From NCBI RefSeq assembly GCF_014196455.1, contig NZ_JACIDS010000002.1, positions 62,001 through 126,000 of the forward strand: DNA of 64,000 nucleotides, given 5' to 3'. The notes under the pieces are model-generated. The model did no database searches, was not told the origin of the DNA, and worked only from the letters and a program-made list of their open reading frames with translations. Position 1 is the stretch's first letter. Each line of letters opens with the position of its first letter. Positions 52,588 to 61,912 of the stretch are shown here, piece by piece. The position numbers and the translations under genes were made by a program. Origin of the DNA: Kaistia hirudinis. Lineage in GTDB: Bacteria; Pseudomonadota; Alphaproteobacteria; Rhizobiales; Kaistiaceae.

Positions 52588-52908
52588 ATGCAGCGCAGTC
52601 CCTTTCCCATTTTCGTTTTTCCCGCCCCCGCCTTGCGCGCCATGCAAGGTCCCGATCTCGAGCGGGTGGCGGCTCTGGCGCTTCGCGCGACGCTGCTGTC
52701 GCGCCGCTCGCTCGAGATCGCGCATCAGCAGATCGTCTGGCGCGGCCGGCATTTCGCCTTTTCCGCGCGCATCAGCGCGAAGGGCGAGCTGATCGTCGAG
52801 ATCGATGTCGGCGATCCCCGCCTCGCCGGGCGGATCGTGCTGGAGGAGGAGATGCAGCGGGCCGCTCGCGGCGCGCGCGACAAGGCGCGGCCGGCGCGGC
52901 GCGCCTGA
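52588..52908 (+). CDS. Hypothetical protein
   Basis: 106 residues. RBS GAAGGAGG precedes the ATG. It reads MQRSPFPIFVFPAPALRAMQ, then RSLEIAHQQIVWRGRHFAFSARISAKGELIVEIDVGDPRLAGRIVLEEEM and a basic tail. No domain recognised. The beta strands in the middle suggest a small compact fold. Confidence 0.55.
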   Translation: MQRSPFPIFVFPAPALRAMQGPDLERVAALALRATLLSRRSLEIAHQQIVWRGRHFAFSARISAKGELIVEIDVGDPRLAGRIVLEEEMQRAARGARDKARPARRA

Positions 52909-53020
52909 TCGAGGCGGGCGTCGGCGTGCGCGCCGGCGCCACGCCTCGCCGCTTCTCCCATCGCCTCCGTCTCGCGGCAGCGCGCGCGGACGGGGGGCGC
53001 CATGCCGTCATCGCGCTTGT

Positions 53021-53054
53021 GATTGTATGCAATCGGCGTAGATTGCATACAATC
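53021..53054. promoter_or_regulatory. 34-bp inverted repeat, GntR-type operator
   Basis: Perfect 14-bp arms GATTGTATGCAATC and GATTGCATACAATC around GGCGTA. Each arm itself is near-palindromic (TTGYATRCAA), the form recognised by GntR/FadR-type dimers; two sites are spaced 20 bp. It lies 172 bp before the 53226 gene. No GntR gene is adjacent. Confidence 0.6.
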
Positions 53055-53225
53055 GAGCCGAGGAACTCGATCGGGTCGGGTCTGCCCGGATCAGGGGAAC
53101 CAAGACGGGGCGTTCCGCGTGCGGAGCCTGTAGCGTGACGAGGCCAGACGTGCTCGGCGGTGAGCGGGTCGGGCCGCACGGCTTTCTCCGCGGAGAAGCG
53201 CTCCTCCTATCAGCGGGAGGCGGAA

Positions 53226-53516
53226 ATGAGAGCATCCAGGATGTGTATGGCCGCGACGGCGGCAGGCATGCTGCTGGCATCGTCGGGGATCGCGTTGGCC
53301 TGTGAGGACGCGCTGCATGCCGTCGCGCCGGGCGGCGGTTCGGCGTCGGCGCTGCAGCGGGCCGGGTTGGCGCCCAATGGCGTCGCCGCTTCTGCGGCGG
53401 CATGGACGCGGGTTCCACCGAAGACGACGGCGGCCACCCCGGTCGTGGCACTCGACGCGCGGAGCCTCCGGGCGGGCCTTCATGCCGCGCCGCTGCAACT
53501 CGCCGACACGAACTGA
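53226..53516 (+). CDS. Small exported hypothetical protein
   Basis: 96 residues with a signal peptide (MCMAATAAGMLLASSGIALA) and mature part CEDALHAVAPGGGSASALQRAGLAPNG. A Cys directly at the predicted cleavage site might make it a lipoprotein, but the lipobox is poor. Follows GGGAGGCGGAA. No known domain. Confidence 0.5.
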   Translation: MRASRMCMAATAAGMLLASSGIALACEDALHAVAPGGGSASALQRAGLAPNGVAASAAAWTRVPPKTTAATPVVALDARSLRAGLHAAPLQLADTN

Positions 53517-53552
53517 CCGCCGGCCGCAGGCGCCGGGACAGAGGAGGAAGCC

Positions 53553-53876
53553 ATGCGCTATCTGGTGCGATTCGAGGCGTCCAACGAGGCGGGAAGCCGC
53601 ATCGACCGTTCGGCCGGCGGCGCCGAGGCGGCGATCGGCGCGATCCTCGACCTGCTGAAGCCCGAGACCTTCTATGTCTCGGTTTTTCGGCGTGAGCTGT
53701 TCATGATCGTCAATACGGATGATCTCGCGGTGCTCAGCGAGGCGACGCATCTGATCCAGCTCGCGGCCGGAACCAGTCCCGACGTGACCCCCATCATGAC
53801 GGCCAACGAGGCGATGACCATTCTCGCGCCGACGATCGGCAACGCGGTGAAGGCCGTCCAGGCGATGGGGCTCTGA
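53553..53876 (+). CDS. Hypothetical protein, GYD/DUF3303-like
   Basis: 107 residues: MRYLVRFEASNEAGSRIDRSAGGAEAAIGAILDLLKPETFYVSVFRRELFMIVNTDD...LAAGTSPDVTPIMTANEAMTILAPTI. A ferredoxin-like alpha-beta plait can be inferred (strand MRYLVRFE, helix, strand FYVSVFRRELFMIVN). GAGGAAGCC precedes the ATG. Probably one unit with the gene before. Confidence 0.6.
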   Translation: MRYLVRFEASNEAGSRIDRSAGGAEAAIGAILDLLKPETFYVSVFRRELFMIVNTDDLAVLSEATHLIQLAAGTSPDVTPIMTANEAMTILAPTIGNAVKAVQAMGL

Positions 53877-54330
53877 GAGCCGGCATTCGCCGCTTCGGGC
53901 GCGCATTGCCGCCCGGATCGTGACGTGGCCGGGCATCCCCCGGCCGCCGCCTGGCTGACGCGTTCGCGCCGACACGGCCTCGAGCGTCGGACCGTCGTGC
54001 CATGCCCGGCCATGACAGCGGCCGGGTGGATGACGGATCGGCAGGCCTGAAGCTCAATTGCCGCGGGCGGCTCGGGGGCCAGGCACGCCGGCTCGCGAAG
54101 GCATATGAAAACAACGCGCTAGCCCCATTCGGCGATCTCTCCTGAAACGCCGAACCACCCCGGACGTCCGCGACGCCCGACGCGGCCCGCTGGGCCGCGG
54201 CGTGTGTCGGCCTTCACATTCCCGCGGCGGCACGCAATGGTAGAGTTCCCGCGCGGCATCTCGCCGTGCAGCGACGCACCGCGTCGAACCGGTCGATCGA
54301 ATCCCTTATTTTCTCGTTCGGAGCAGGCCA
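53877..54330. other. Gene-free stretch
   Basis: About 450 bp without a supported gene. A GC hairpin (GCGGCCC...GGGCCGC near 54183) is present without a T tract. The promoter of the AraC gene should be at its end. Confidence 0.4.
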
Positions 54331-55296
54331 TTGTCGGCGCAGGCTGTCTTTTCGACGGAGCATTTTCCCGACCATCTCGACGACCGCGCGCGGTTCTCCC
54401 TCTGGCAGGAGATCTATGCCGCCGAGATCGGCGCGATCGACTTTCACCGCGCCGACGACCGGCCGTTTACCGCGCGGATCGAGGCGGCGTCGGTGGACTC
54501 GATCGTGCTCGCCCATATGTGGGGGACGATCACGCAGTCGACGCGGACGGCGCGGCATCTGCGCCGCGACAATCTTGATGGCTATCTGCTGCTGGTCAAT
54601 CACGCCGACGTGCGCCTCGCCGGCAGGATGGGCGGTCGCAGCTATGAGATCGAGCCCGGCGGCGCCGTGCTGGTCAGCGGCGCCGAGCCGGCGACGGTGA
54701 TCGGCGGCAATGCGGATCACAACTGGTCGAACATCCTCATTCCGTTCGCCTTGCTGAACGAGACCATCCGCGACGGCGAGGATCGGATGGCGATCCCGAT
54801 AGCCGGCGCCAACGAGGCGCTGGGCCTGCTGAAGCGCTACAGCCGCCTGATCGAGACCGGCCCCGCGCTGGTTGCGCCGGATGTTGCCGCCCATGCGGCG
54901 GCGTCGATCGTCGATCTGATCGCGCTTGCAACGGGCGCCAAGGGCGACGCGGCCGAGCTCGCGGGGCTGCGCGGTCTGCGGGCGGCGCGGCTGGAGGCCA
55001 TCCTGGCGAAGATCCGGGAAGGCTTTGCGAACCCGACGATCAGCGCGCAGGGCGTCGCCCAGCAGCTCGGCGTTTCCGTCCGCTATGTCCATGATCTGCT
55101 GCAGGAATCCGGCACGAGCTTCTCGGAGCGCGTGCTGGAGGCGCGCCTGCGCCGTGTCTCGGCGATGCTCGCAGACCGCCGCTATGCCGGAATGCGGATC
55201 GGCGAAATCGCGCTCGCCTGCGGCTTCAGCGACATCTCCTATTTCAACCGCTGCTTCCGCCGCCGCTTCGGCTGCTCCCCCGGGCAGGCGCGGTAG
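54331..55296 (+). CDS. AraC-family regulator
   Basis: 321 residues from a TTG start. N-terminal AraC-binding-like domain (DHLDDRARFSLWQEIYAAEIGAIDFHRADDRPFTARIEAASVDSIVLAHMWGT), C-terminal HTH at residues 220-320: NPTISAQGVAQQLGVSVRYVHDLLQESGTSFSERVLEARLRRVSAML and IGEIALACGFSDISYFNRCFRRRFGCSPGQAR. Located before the autotransporter gene in the same direction, 180 bp apart, so it may control it. Confidence 0.85.
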   Translation: MSAQAVFSTEHFPDHLDDRARFSLWQEIYAAEIGAIDFHRADDRPFTARIEAASVDSIVLAHMWGTITQSTRTARHLRRDNLDGYLLLVNHADVRLAGRMGGRSYEIEPGGAVLVSGAEPATVIGGNADHNWSNILIPFALLNETIRDGEDRMAIPIAGANEALGLLKRYSRLIETGPALVAPDVAAHAAASIVDLIALATGAKGDAAELAGLRGLRAARLEAILAKIREGFANPTISAQGVAQQLGVSVRYVHDLLQESGTSFSERVLEARLRRVSAMLADRRYAGMRIGEIALACGFSDISYFNRCFRRRFGCSPGQAR

Positions 55297-55476
55297 CGCG
55301 CCCCGGTCGTCCGGACCACGGCCCGGATGTGTCGAAACTGCACGCTGCGCGCGAAAAGCGCGAGGGCGCGCTTCAGGATAAGTCCATTGCGCTCCAGCCC
55401 AAGACGGGCCGGCGCGGCCATCGCAAGGTCCCCCCGAGACGATACGCGTCACGGTCATTGAGTCGGGGAATCGAGC

Positions 55477-58400
55477 GTGCGGAAATTTGGCAAGGGACGG
55501 GCGGCCGGCTTGGCCGTCATCAGGACGGCTGCGCTTGGGCTGCCCTTGGCGGGGCTCGGCATGGCGACGGCCGGCAGCGCCTGGGCAGCGGATGCCACCT
55601 GGTCCACGGCGCCCGGCAGCGGCGATTACAATACGGGTGCGAACTGGGGCGGCGGCACCGTGCCGGACGGTACGGCGACTTTCGGCGCGTCGAGCATCAC
55701 CAGCCTGTCCTTGTCGCAGGACACGACGACGGGCGCCTGGGTATTCGCCCCGGGCGCGTTCGACTATAATTTCAGCATCGACGCAAACATCACATTGGAC
55801 GGTGCCGGCATCGTCAACAACTCCGCCTCGGTCACCGTCACGCTGGGCTCGAACGGCTATTTGTTTTTCGACAATGCGAGCAGCGCGGGCGGAGCAAATC
55901 TCGTCAACGCGACCTCGACTTCCGGGATCTATTTCTCCGATGAAAGCACCGCAGCAGACGCTCATATCAGCAACAATGGCGGCTTGCTGAAGTTCGAGGC
56001 ATCCAGCACGGCCGCGAACGCGGCGATCACATCGTCCGGGCGCATCATTTTCGACGACTCCTCGACCGGGGGAAATGCCTCCATCTACAACAGCGCCGGT
56101 CTGGAGTTTGACGGCCAAAGCACGGCCGGCAACGCCGTGATCACCAACGCTGCCGGCGGCAAGACGCTCTTCCAGAATTTTTCCGACGCCGGCAGCGCAA
56201 CGATCACCAATCATGGCGTTCTGCGGTTCATCGACGACACCCATGTCGGCACGGCGGCGATCACCAACTACAATTCGCTGACCTTCGAGACGGTAGCCAA
56301 CGCCGACAGTGGCACCATCGACAATCACAACCTGGCCTATTTCAAGGACTATTCCAGCGCCGGCAGCGCGACGATCACCAATCGCGGCACGGTCTATTTC
56401 CGCGACAATTCGACAGCCGCCTCCGCCGCGATCCAGAATAACGATATCGGTATTGTGCGGTTCGAAGGGAACAGCTCGGCCGGCGAGGCCACGATCCAGA
56501 ACGATGGCGTTCTGTTCCTGATCGACGGCAGCACGGCCGGCGCGGCCTCCATCACCAATACCAAGACGCTCGGTTTCCAAGGCACGGCCAGCGGCGGCGA
56601 CGCCACGATCATCAACAGCCAGACCGGCCAGATGATCTTCTTCAACGAGGCGACGGGCGGCAACGCACAGATCGTCAATGACGGCTATTTCGATATCGCC
56701 AATACCACGGCGGGGTTCGCAGGCAGCAGCGCCGGCTCGCTGGCGGGCACCGGCGAATTTCACCTCGGCAATCATCTCCTGACGGTTGGCAGCAACGGCC
56801 TCTCGACGGAGGTCAGTGGCGTCATCGACGGCGTTGGCGGCGCGCTGACCAAGGTCGGTGCGGGAACGCTGACGCTCTCGGGCGCCAACCTCTATACCGG
56901 CCCGACGGCGGTCGATGGCGGCAAGCTCGTCGTGAACGGATCGCTGCTCTCGGTCGTCACGGTCAATGACGGCGGAACCCTGGGCGGCAACGGCCAGGTC
57001 GCGGGCGTTACGGCCAATCTCGGCGCGATCATCGCGCCCGGCAATTCGATCGGGACACTCGTCGTCAATGGCGATGTCACCTTCGCCGCCGGCTCGACTT
57101 ACCAGGTCGAAACCAATGGCACCGGTGCTTCGGACAAGATCGTCGCCACGGGCGCCGCGACGCTCGACGGCGGCACCGTCGCCGTCCAGAACACCGGCGG
57201 CGGCTTCGCGCTCGGCACGCATTACACCATCCTGACGGCCGATCTCGGCGTCACCGGCACCTTTGCGTCGCTGCAGGCGCCGACGATGACGCCGTTCCTC
57301 GCCTTCTCGCTCGGCTATGATCCGGCCAGCGTCTATCTGAATGTCGACCGCAGCGCTGTCACCTTCGCCTCGGCCGGCCACACCCCGAACGAGACGGCGA
57401 CGGGTAGCGGCGCCGACAGCCTGCCGCTGAGCAGCCCCATCGTGGGCGCGCTGGCGCAGCTCGACATGGCCGGCGCGGCCGCCGCGCTCGACCAGCTCTC
57501 CGGCGAGGAGCATGCCTCGATCAAGGGCGTGATGATCGACGACAGCCGCTTCGTGCGCGAGGCGTCGCTGGAGCGGCTGCGCAACGCCTTCGGCGACGGC
57601 AGCGCGCCGGGACAGGCGGTCACGGCCTATGACGCGACGGGTGCGGTCAAGGCGCCGGCCAATACGGATCGCTTCGCGCTCTGGGGCGGCGGCTTCGGCT
57701 CCTGGGGCTCATGGGACGGCAATGGCAATGCGGCCTCGATCGACCGCGACATCGGCGGCGTGTTCGTCGGCGCGGACGGCCAGGTGGGCGACGCCTGGCG
57801 TCTCGGCGTCATCGGCGGCTACAGCCGGTCCGATTTCAGCGTCGATGGCCGCAACGCATCCGCGACCAGCGACAATTATGATCTCGGCGTCTATGCCGGC
57901 ACGCAGATGGGCGCGGTCGCGTTCCGCTCCGGCCTCGCCTATACGTGGCACGACATCTCGACCAGCCGCGGCGTCGTCTTCCCCGGCTTCGCCGAGTCGC
58001 TCTCGGCCGATTATGCCGCCGGCACGGCGCAGGCCTTCGGCGAGCTCGCCTACACCTTCAAGGCCGGCCAGACCGCGTTCGAGCCCTTCGCCAATCTCGC
58101 CTATGTCAATCTTTCGACCGACGGCTTCACGGAGCAGGGCGGCGCCGCGGCCCTGACCGGCCAGAGCAGCGATGCCGGCGTCACCTATACGACGCTGGGC
58201 CTCCGCGGTTCGACGGTGTTCGCGGTCGGCAACGGGATGACCGCCACGGCCCGCGGCACGATCGGCTGGGTCCATGCCTTCGGCGACACCACGCCGATCA
58301 CGACCTTCGCCTTCGCCGGCGGCTCCGCGTTCGACATTGCGGGCGTCCCCATCGCCAGCGACGCGGCTTTGCTCGAAGCAGGCCTGGACCTCAACCTGAC

Positions 58401-58494
58401 GCCGACCGCGAAGATCGGCATCAATTATGGCGGCCAGCTCTCCTCCGGCGCGACCGACCAGACGCTGGCCGGGGCACTGACGGTTTCGTTCTGA
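55477..58494 (+). CDS. Autotransporter adhesin-like protein (type Va secretion)
   Basis: 1005 residues, GTG start. Signal sequence (GLAVIRTAALGLPLAGLGMATAGSAWAAD). The passenger (residues about 50-450) has repeats of the pattern GxATITNxGxLxFxDxSxAGxAxIxN, building a beta-helix. A PATR repeat follows (GVIDGVGGALTKVGAGTLTLSGANLYTGPTAVDGGKLVVNG). The beta-barrel begins near 725 (FALWGGGFGSWGSWDGNGNAASIDRDIGGVFVGADG) and ends at Phe in ALTVSF. The barrel exports the passenger to the cell surface, probably for adhesion. Confidence 0.9.
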   Translation: MRKFGKGRAAGLAVIRTAALGLPLAGLGMATAGSAWAADATWSTAPGSGDYNTGANWGGGTVPDGTATFGASSITSLSLSQDTTTGAWVFAPGAFDYNFSIDANITLDGAGIVNNSASVTVTLGSNGYLFFDNASSAGGANLVNATSTSGIYFSDESTAADAHISNNGGLLKFEASSTAANAAITSSGRIIFDDSSTGGNASIYNSAGLEFDGQSTAGNAVITNAAGGKTLFQNFSDAGSATITNHGVLRFIDDTHVGTAAITNYNSLTFETVANADSGTIDNHNLAYFKDYSSAGSATITNRGTVYFRDNSTAASAAIQNNDIGIVRFEGNSSAGEATIQNDGVLFLIDGSTAGAASITNTKTLGFQGTASGGDATIINSQTGQMIFFNEATGGNAQIVNDGYFDIANTTAGFAGSSAGSLAGTGEFHLGNHLLTVGSNGLSTEVSGVIDGVGGALTKVGAGTLTLSGANLYTGPTAVDGGKLVVNGSLLSVVTVNDGGTLGGNGQVAGVTANLGAIIAPGNSIGTLVVNGDVTFAAGSTYQVETNGTGASDKIVATGAATLDGGTVAVQNTGGGFALGTHYTILTADLGVTGTFASLQAPTMTPFLAFSLGYDPASVYLNVDRSAVTFASAGHTPNETATGSGADSLPLSSPIVGALAQLDMAGAAAALDQLSGEEHASIKGVMIDDSRFVREASLERLRNAFGDGSAPGQAVTAYDATGAVKAPANTDRFALWGGGFGSWGSWDGNGNAASIDRDIGGVFVGADGQVGDAWRLGVIGGYSRSDFSVDGRNASATSDNYDLGVYAGTQMGAVAFRSGLAYTWHDISTSRGVVFPGFAESLSADYAAGTAQAFGELAYTFKAGQTAFEPFANLAYVNLSTDGFTEQGGAAALTGQSSDAGVTYTTLGLRGSTVFAVGNGMTATARGTIGWVHAFGDTTPITTFAFAGGSAFDIAGVPIASDAALLEAGLDLNLTPTAKIGINYGGQLSSGATDQTLAGALTVSF

Positions 58495-58622
58495 GTCGGC
58501 GGGCCGGTACCGCTCGGGGGGCTGAGCGGCTGGACAGGGGCGCGGACCGGGCCTAATTTCCCGGCCCCGCCTTCGATCGCTCCATCAAGCGGGAGCGATC
58601 TGCAATCGGCATTCGCGATTTC

Positions 58623-59747
58623 ATGTCCAGTCTGCGCCGTTCTCTCGCCGACAAGGCCCGCCATCATCTGTTCAACCCGATCCTTGCCGGTGCGACGGCG
58701 CGCGAGCGGGCGCTTGCCTGCCTCGGCGCGCTCGTCGGCATCTGTCTTGCCGGGCTGATCAGCGGCGCCCTCGCAGGTTTCGACCTGGGCCTACCGCTCA
58801 TCGTCGCGCCGCTCGGCGCCTCCGCCGTCCTGCTCTTCGCCGTTCCGTCGAGCCCGCTCGCCCAGCCCTGGCCGATCATCGGCGGCAATACGATTTCGGC
58901 GCTGGTCGGAATAACGGTTGCGCACTTCGTGCATGAGCCGGCGCTGGCGATCGGGCTCGCCGTGGCGCTGGCGATCGGCGCCATGTCGCTGACCCGCAGC
59001 CTGCATCCGCCCGGCGGCGCCGCGGCGCTGACCGCGGTCGTCGGCGGCCCGGCGGTCGCGGCGGCCGGCTTCTCCTTCGCGCTCGTTCCGGTCCTTTTGA
59101 ATTCGGTGCTGCTGGTCGCGCTCGGCCTCGCCTTTCATCGCCTGCGCGGCCGCGCCTATCCGCATCGGCCGCAACCCGCCGCTGTGAACACGCACGGCAC
59201 GGCTGATCCGCCGCCGCTCGCCCGGGTCGGCTTCCGGCCCGAGGATGTCGATGCGGCGCTCACCGCGCTCGACGAGACCTTCGATATCGATCGCGACGAT
59301 GTCGACCGGTTGCTGCGGCAGGTGGAGCTCGAAGCGCTGCGCCGCACGACGGGCGACGTTCCCTGCAGCGCCGTCATGTCGCGCGACGTTGTCGCGGTGG
59401 GCGTCGAAGCCCGCTGCGGGGAAGCCAGCGCGCTCTTGCTCGCGCATAATCTCCGCACGCTACCGGTGCTGGACGGCGCGGGCCGGCTCGCCGGCGCGAT
59501 CGGCCTTCGCGAGATCGCGGGCGGCGCGGACTTCGTCCGCGACGCGATGACGGCTGCCGTCACGGCAGAGCCCGGCGATCCGGTGATCGGGCTGGTTCCG
59601 GCGCTCACCGACGGCACGACCCGCGCGGTCGTCATCGTCGAGAACGATGGCAGCGTGGCCGGGCTGGTGACGCAGACCGATATCCTGTCGCTGCTGGCGC
59701 GGACGGCGGTGCTGCAATCGCCGGGCGCCGGCGGGGCGACCGCCTAG
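58623..59747 (+). CDS. HPP-family membrane protein with C-terminal CBS domains
   Basis: 374 residues. HPP part (residues 25-180): LACLGALVGICLAGLISGALAG, LIVAPLGASAVLLFAVPSSPLAQPWPIIGGNTISALVG, and the eponymous LHPPGGAAALTAVVGG. CBS pair (240-365): CSAVMSRDVVAVGVEARCGEASALLLAHNLRTLPVLDGAGRLAGAIGL and DGTTRAVVIVENDGSVAGLVTQTDILSLL. Members of the HPP group have been linked to nitrite transport in plants and cyanobacteria. Convergent and 4 bp overlapping with the oxygenase gene. Confidence 0.85.
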   Translation: MSSLRRSLADKARHHLFNPILAGATARERALACLGALVGICLAGLISGALAGFDLGLPLIVAPLGASAVLLFAVPSSPLAQPWPIIGGNTISALVGITVAHFVHEPALAIGLAVALAIGAMSLTRSLHPPGGAAALTAVVGGPAVAAAGFSFALVPVLLNSVLLVALGLAFHRLRGRAYPHRPQPAAVNTHGTADPPPLARVGFRPEDVDAALTALDETFDIDRDDVDRLLRQVELEALRRTTGDVPCSAVMSRDVVAVGVEARCGEASALLLAHNLRTLPVLDGAGRLAGAIGLREIAGGADFVRDAMTAAVTAEPGDPVIGLVPALTDGTTRAVVIVENDGSVAGLVTQTDILSLLARTAVLQSPGAGGATA

Positions 59748-60628
59748 GCCGCCTTCTCCGCCGTGCCGAACGTGACGCCCTTTTCCTTCAGCCAGCGGCG
59801 ATAGGCGACGGAGGAGATGTCGGCGCGGGTCGGGATTTCGGCGCGGGGCTCGAGCGGCAGGAGGCGCGGGCGCTGGTTTTCGAGGATGATCCGGTCCTGC
59901 AGGAAGATGAGCTGCTGGAAATGGATCATCGAGGTCAGCGAATTGCCCTCGTCGATGATGAACATCACGGGATGCGCGCGGCAGCGGTCATGGTCGAGCG
60001 GCTGCACGAACAGGCAGATCACGTCCCAGCGGTTCGCCGCAACGGGACAGGTCTTGTAGAGCAGAACCTGGAACGGCGCGGCGACGCGGTACATGTATTG
60101 CGTCATGATCCCGCCCGAGGCGGAAAGCGCGGCCTGCGGCTGGAAGAACTCGCAATTCGTCGCCCAGACCTCGTCGACGTCGCGGCGGATCTCGGTCGTG
60201 TAGTGCCGCACCTCGGTGTTCGGCTCCGCGCCGAGGATATCGGTATGGACGAAGGGGAAATGCGCCATATCGAGGAAGTTCTCGACGATGCGCAGCCCCG
60301 ACGCCTTCACGGCGACTGCGCCGCAGACGACCTGGTTGCGATCGGCCTCGTCCGCCTCGGGAATGTCGAACAGTTCGCGCTCCGGCGTGCCGAGCGTGGT
60401 CCAGACATAGCCATAGCGCTCCCTCGTCGGCAGCGTCTCACTGAACGATCCATCCGCCAGCTTCTCGCGCACGATCACCGTGCCGGCGGCGTCGCGCTCA
60501 ACCTGTAGATCGCGCCCGAGCAGGCGGTTCGCGCGCGGCGCGGCGGGGATATCGGCGAGCGCGTCGATGACGTACCACTGGTCGAGCGAGGCCTTTTCCG
60601 CAGGCCGCTGCGCGTGGATCGATGCCAT
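59744..60628 (-). CDS. Ring-hydroxylating oxygenase alpha-like protein lacking the Rieske site
   Basis: 294 residues from ATG 60628. The catalytic mononuclear-iron motif is seen in RIVENFLDMAHFPFVHTDIL (Asn/Asp and two His), and the C-terminal VanA-like domain follows. In the first 90 residues the flanks of a Rieske domain remain (WYVIDALADIPAAPRANRLLGRDLQV, ERYGYVWTTLG), but no CxH...CxxH pair is present; the stretch is replaced by a short linker. It may get electrons from a separate Rieske protein, or have lost oxygenase activity. Upstream lies a nucleoside/purine-type importer. Confidence 0.75.
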   Translation of the reverse strand: MASIHAQRPAEKASLDQWYVIDALADIPAAPRANRLLGRDLQVERDAAGTVIVREKLADGSFSETLPTRERYGYVWTTLGTPERELFDIPEADEADRNQVVCGAVAVKASGLRIVENFLDMAHFPFVHTDILGAEPNTEVRHYTTEIRRDVDEVWATNCEFFQPQAALSASGGIMTQYMYRVAAPFQVLLYKTCPVAANRWDVICLFVQPLDHDRCRAHPVMFIIDEGNSLTSMIHFQQLIFLQDRIILENQRPRLLPLEPRAEIPTRADISSVAYRRWLKEKGVTFGTAEKAA

Positions 60629-60670
60629 GGGACTAGTTCTCCGATCGCTTGAAATAGAAGCGCATATCGT

Positions 60671-60836
60671 TTCCTTCACCTCCCCCTGAGGGGGAGGTCG
60701 ACGGCCGAAGGCCGGCGGGAGAGGGTTTAGGGAACTCTCCGAAGAGGGCTCCGATCAAAGGGCGCAGCTTCCGAGAGGCCGTAAACCCTCTCCCGGCCCT
60801 TTGGGCCGACCTCTCCCTTAGGGAGAGGTGAAGGAA
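60671..60836. repeat. Mosaic inverted-repeat element
   Basis: 166 bp whose ends are complementary (TCCTTCACCTC at the left and GAGGTGAAGGA at the right). Inside are nested hairpins CCTCCCCCTGAGGGGGAGG, GGCCGAAGGCC, and GGGAGAGGGTTTA pairing with TAAACCCTCTCCC. Elements of this build are frequent between genes of Rhizobiales. It fills the gap between the oxygenase and transporter genes, where no gene was seen. Confidence 0.8.
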
Positions 60837-60925
60837 GTCCCTGTTCGATCGCATCGTCTTGTACCGTCGCGCGTCGAGGCGGTCCATCATGCTGCTATCA
60901 TCTGCCACCAGCGCTGCCATCGCGC

Positions 60926-61861
60926 TCACCTCTCGTCGCGGAAATAGGGGATGCCGAGGCCCGCCGGGGCGGTGAAGGAGAGGCGCAGCCGTTTCCAGAC
61001 GAAGACCGGCAGGATCATCGCGGCGATGGTGCCGAGATAGGGCAGCATGGAGAGGAAGGGCGGTGCGATCGGCCAGTTGCGCGCCTGGCCGACGAAGCCG
61101 AGCGCGGTGATGACGCCGAAGAGCAGCGCGCCGAACACGGCCCAGAACGGGCGATAGCCGGCGAAGATGACGAGCGCGACCGCGATCCAGCCGCGCCCGG
61201 CGACGACGCCGTCCGACCAGGACGGCACGAAGGCGAGCGTCAGATAGGCGCCCGCGCCCGCGCCCAGCGCCGCGCCGATCGTCACATAGGTGAAGCGGAT
61301 CAGCGTCACCGGAATGCCCGCGGAATCTGCGGCGGCCGGGTTCTCGCCGACGGCGCGTACATTCATGCCGTGGCGCGTGCGGAACAGCACGAAGGAAATG
61401 ACGGCCGGGATGATCAGATAGATCAGATAGACGAGGATGTTCTGCGAGAAGAGGGCGCGGCCGAGGATCGGCAGGTCGGAGAGATAGGGGATGATCACCT
61501 TGTCGAACTGTGCCTTGGCCGGCATGCCGGAATAGGGCTTGCCCACGGTCACCGCGAGCCCGGAGCCGAGCATGGTCAGCGCGAGGCCGCACAGCACCTG
61601 GTTGGCGCGGAAGGTGACGGTGGCGAGCGCGAAGATCGCGCCGAAGACGAGCCCGACGACCAGCGCCATGGCGAAGCCGAAGAACGGGTTCGGGATGATC
61701 GTGACGGCGATGATGCCCGTGACGCCGCCGAGCGCCATCAGCCCCTCGACGCCGAGATTGAACACGCCGACGCGCTCCGCCAGCACCTCGCCAAGCGCCG
61801 CCAGCGCCAGCACGCCACCCGCGAGCACGGCCGTTGCGAGGATTCCGGTGATGATGTCCAT
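60926..61861 (-). CDS. Nucleoside/purine-type ABC permease (YufQ-like)
   Basis: 311 residues, hydrophobic with about eight membrane segments: DIITGILATAVLAGGVLALAALGEVLAERVGVFNLGVEGLMALGG, TFRANQVLCGLALTMLGSGL, RTRHGMNVRAVGENPAAADSAGIPVTLIRF and FVPSWSDGVVAGRGWIAVALVIFAGYRPFWAVFGALLFG. Pair partner of the 62058 permease in the BmpA-YufOPQ type importer. ATG 61861 chosen; an upstream extension would come from repeat DNA. Confidence 0.9.
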   Translation of the reverse strand: MDIITGILATAVLAGGVLALAALGEVLAERVGVFNLGVEGLMALGGVTGIIAVTIIPNPFFGFAMALVVGLVFGAIFALATVTFRANQVLCGLALTMLGSGLAVTVGKPYSGMPAKAQFDKVIIPYLSDLPILGRALFSQNILVYLIYLIIPAVISFVLFRTRHGMNVRAVGENPAAADSAGIPVTLIRFTYVTIGAALGAGAGAYLTLAFVPSWSDGVVAGRGWIAVALVIFAGYRPFWAVFGALLFGVITALGFVGQARNWPIAPPFLSMLPYLGTIAAMILPVFVWKRLRLSFTAPAGLGIPYFRDER

Positions 61862-61912
61862 CGTCAGAGACTCCGGCCGGATGTCGCGTGCGGCGCCGCA
61901 CCACAAGCGGCG

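Noticed and set aside
54214..57513. Open frame of 1099 codons on the minus strand, antisense to the AraC and autotransporter genes
   Set aside because: No domain, Arg/Gly/Ala-rich composition, and it is the mirror of two well-supported plus-strand genes with normal GC codon bias. High GC explains the lack of stops.
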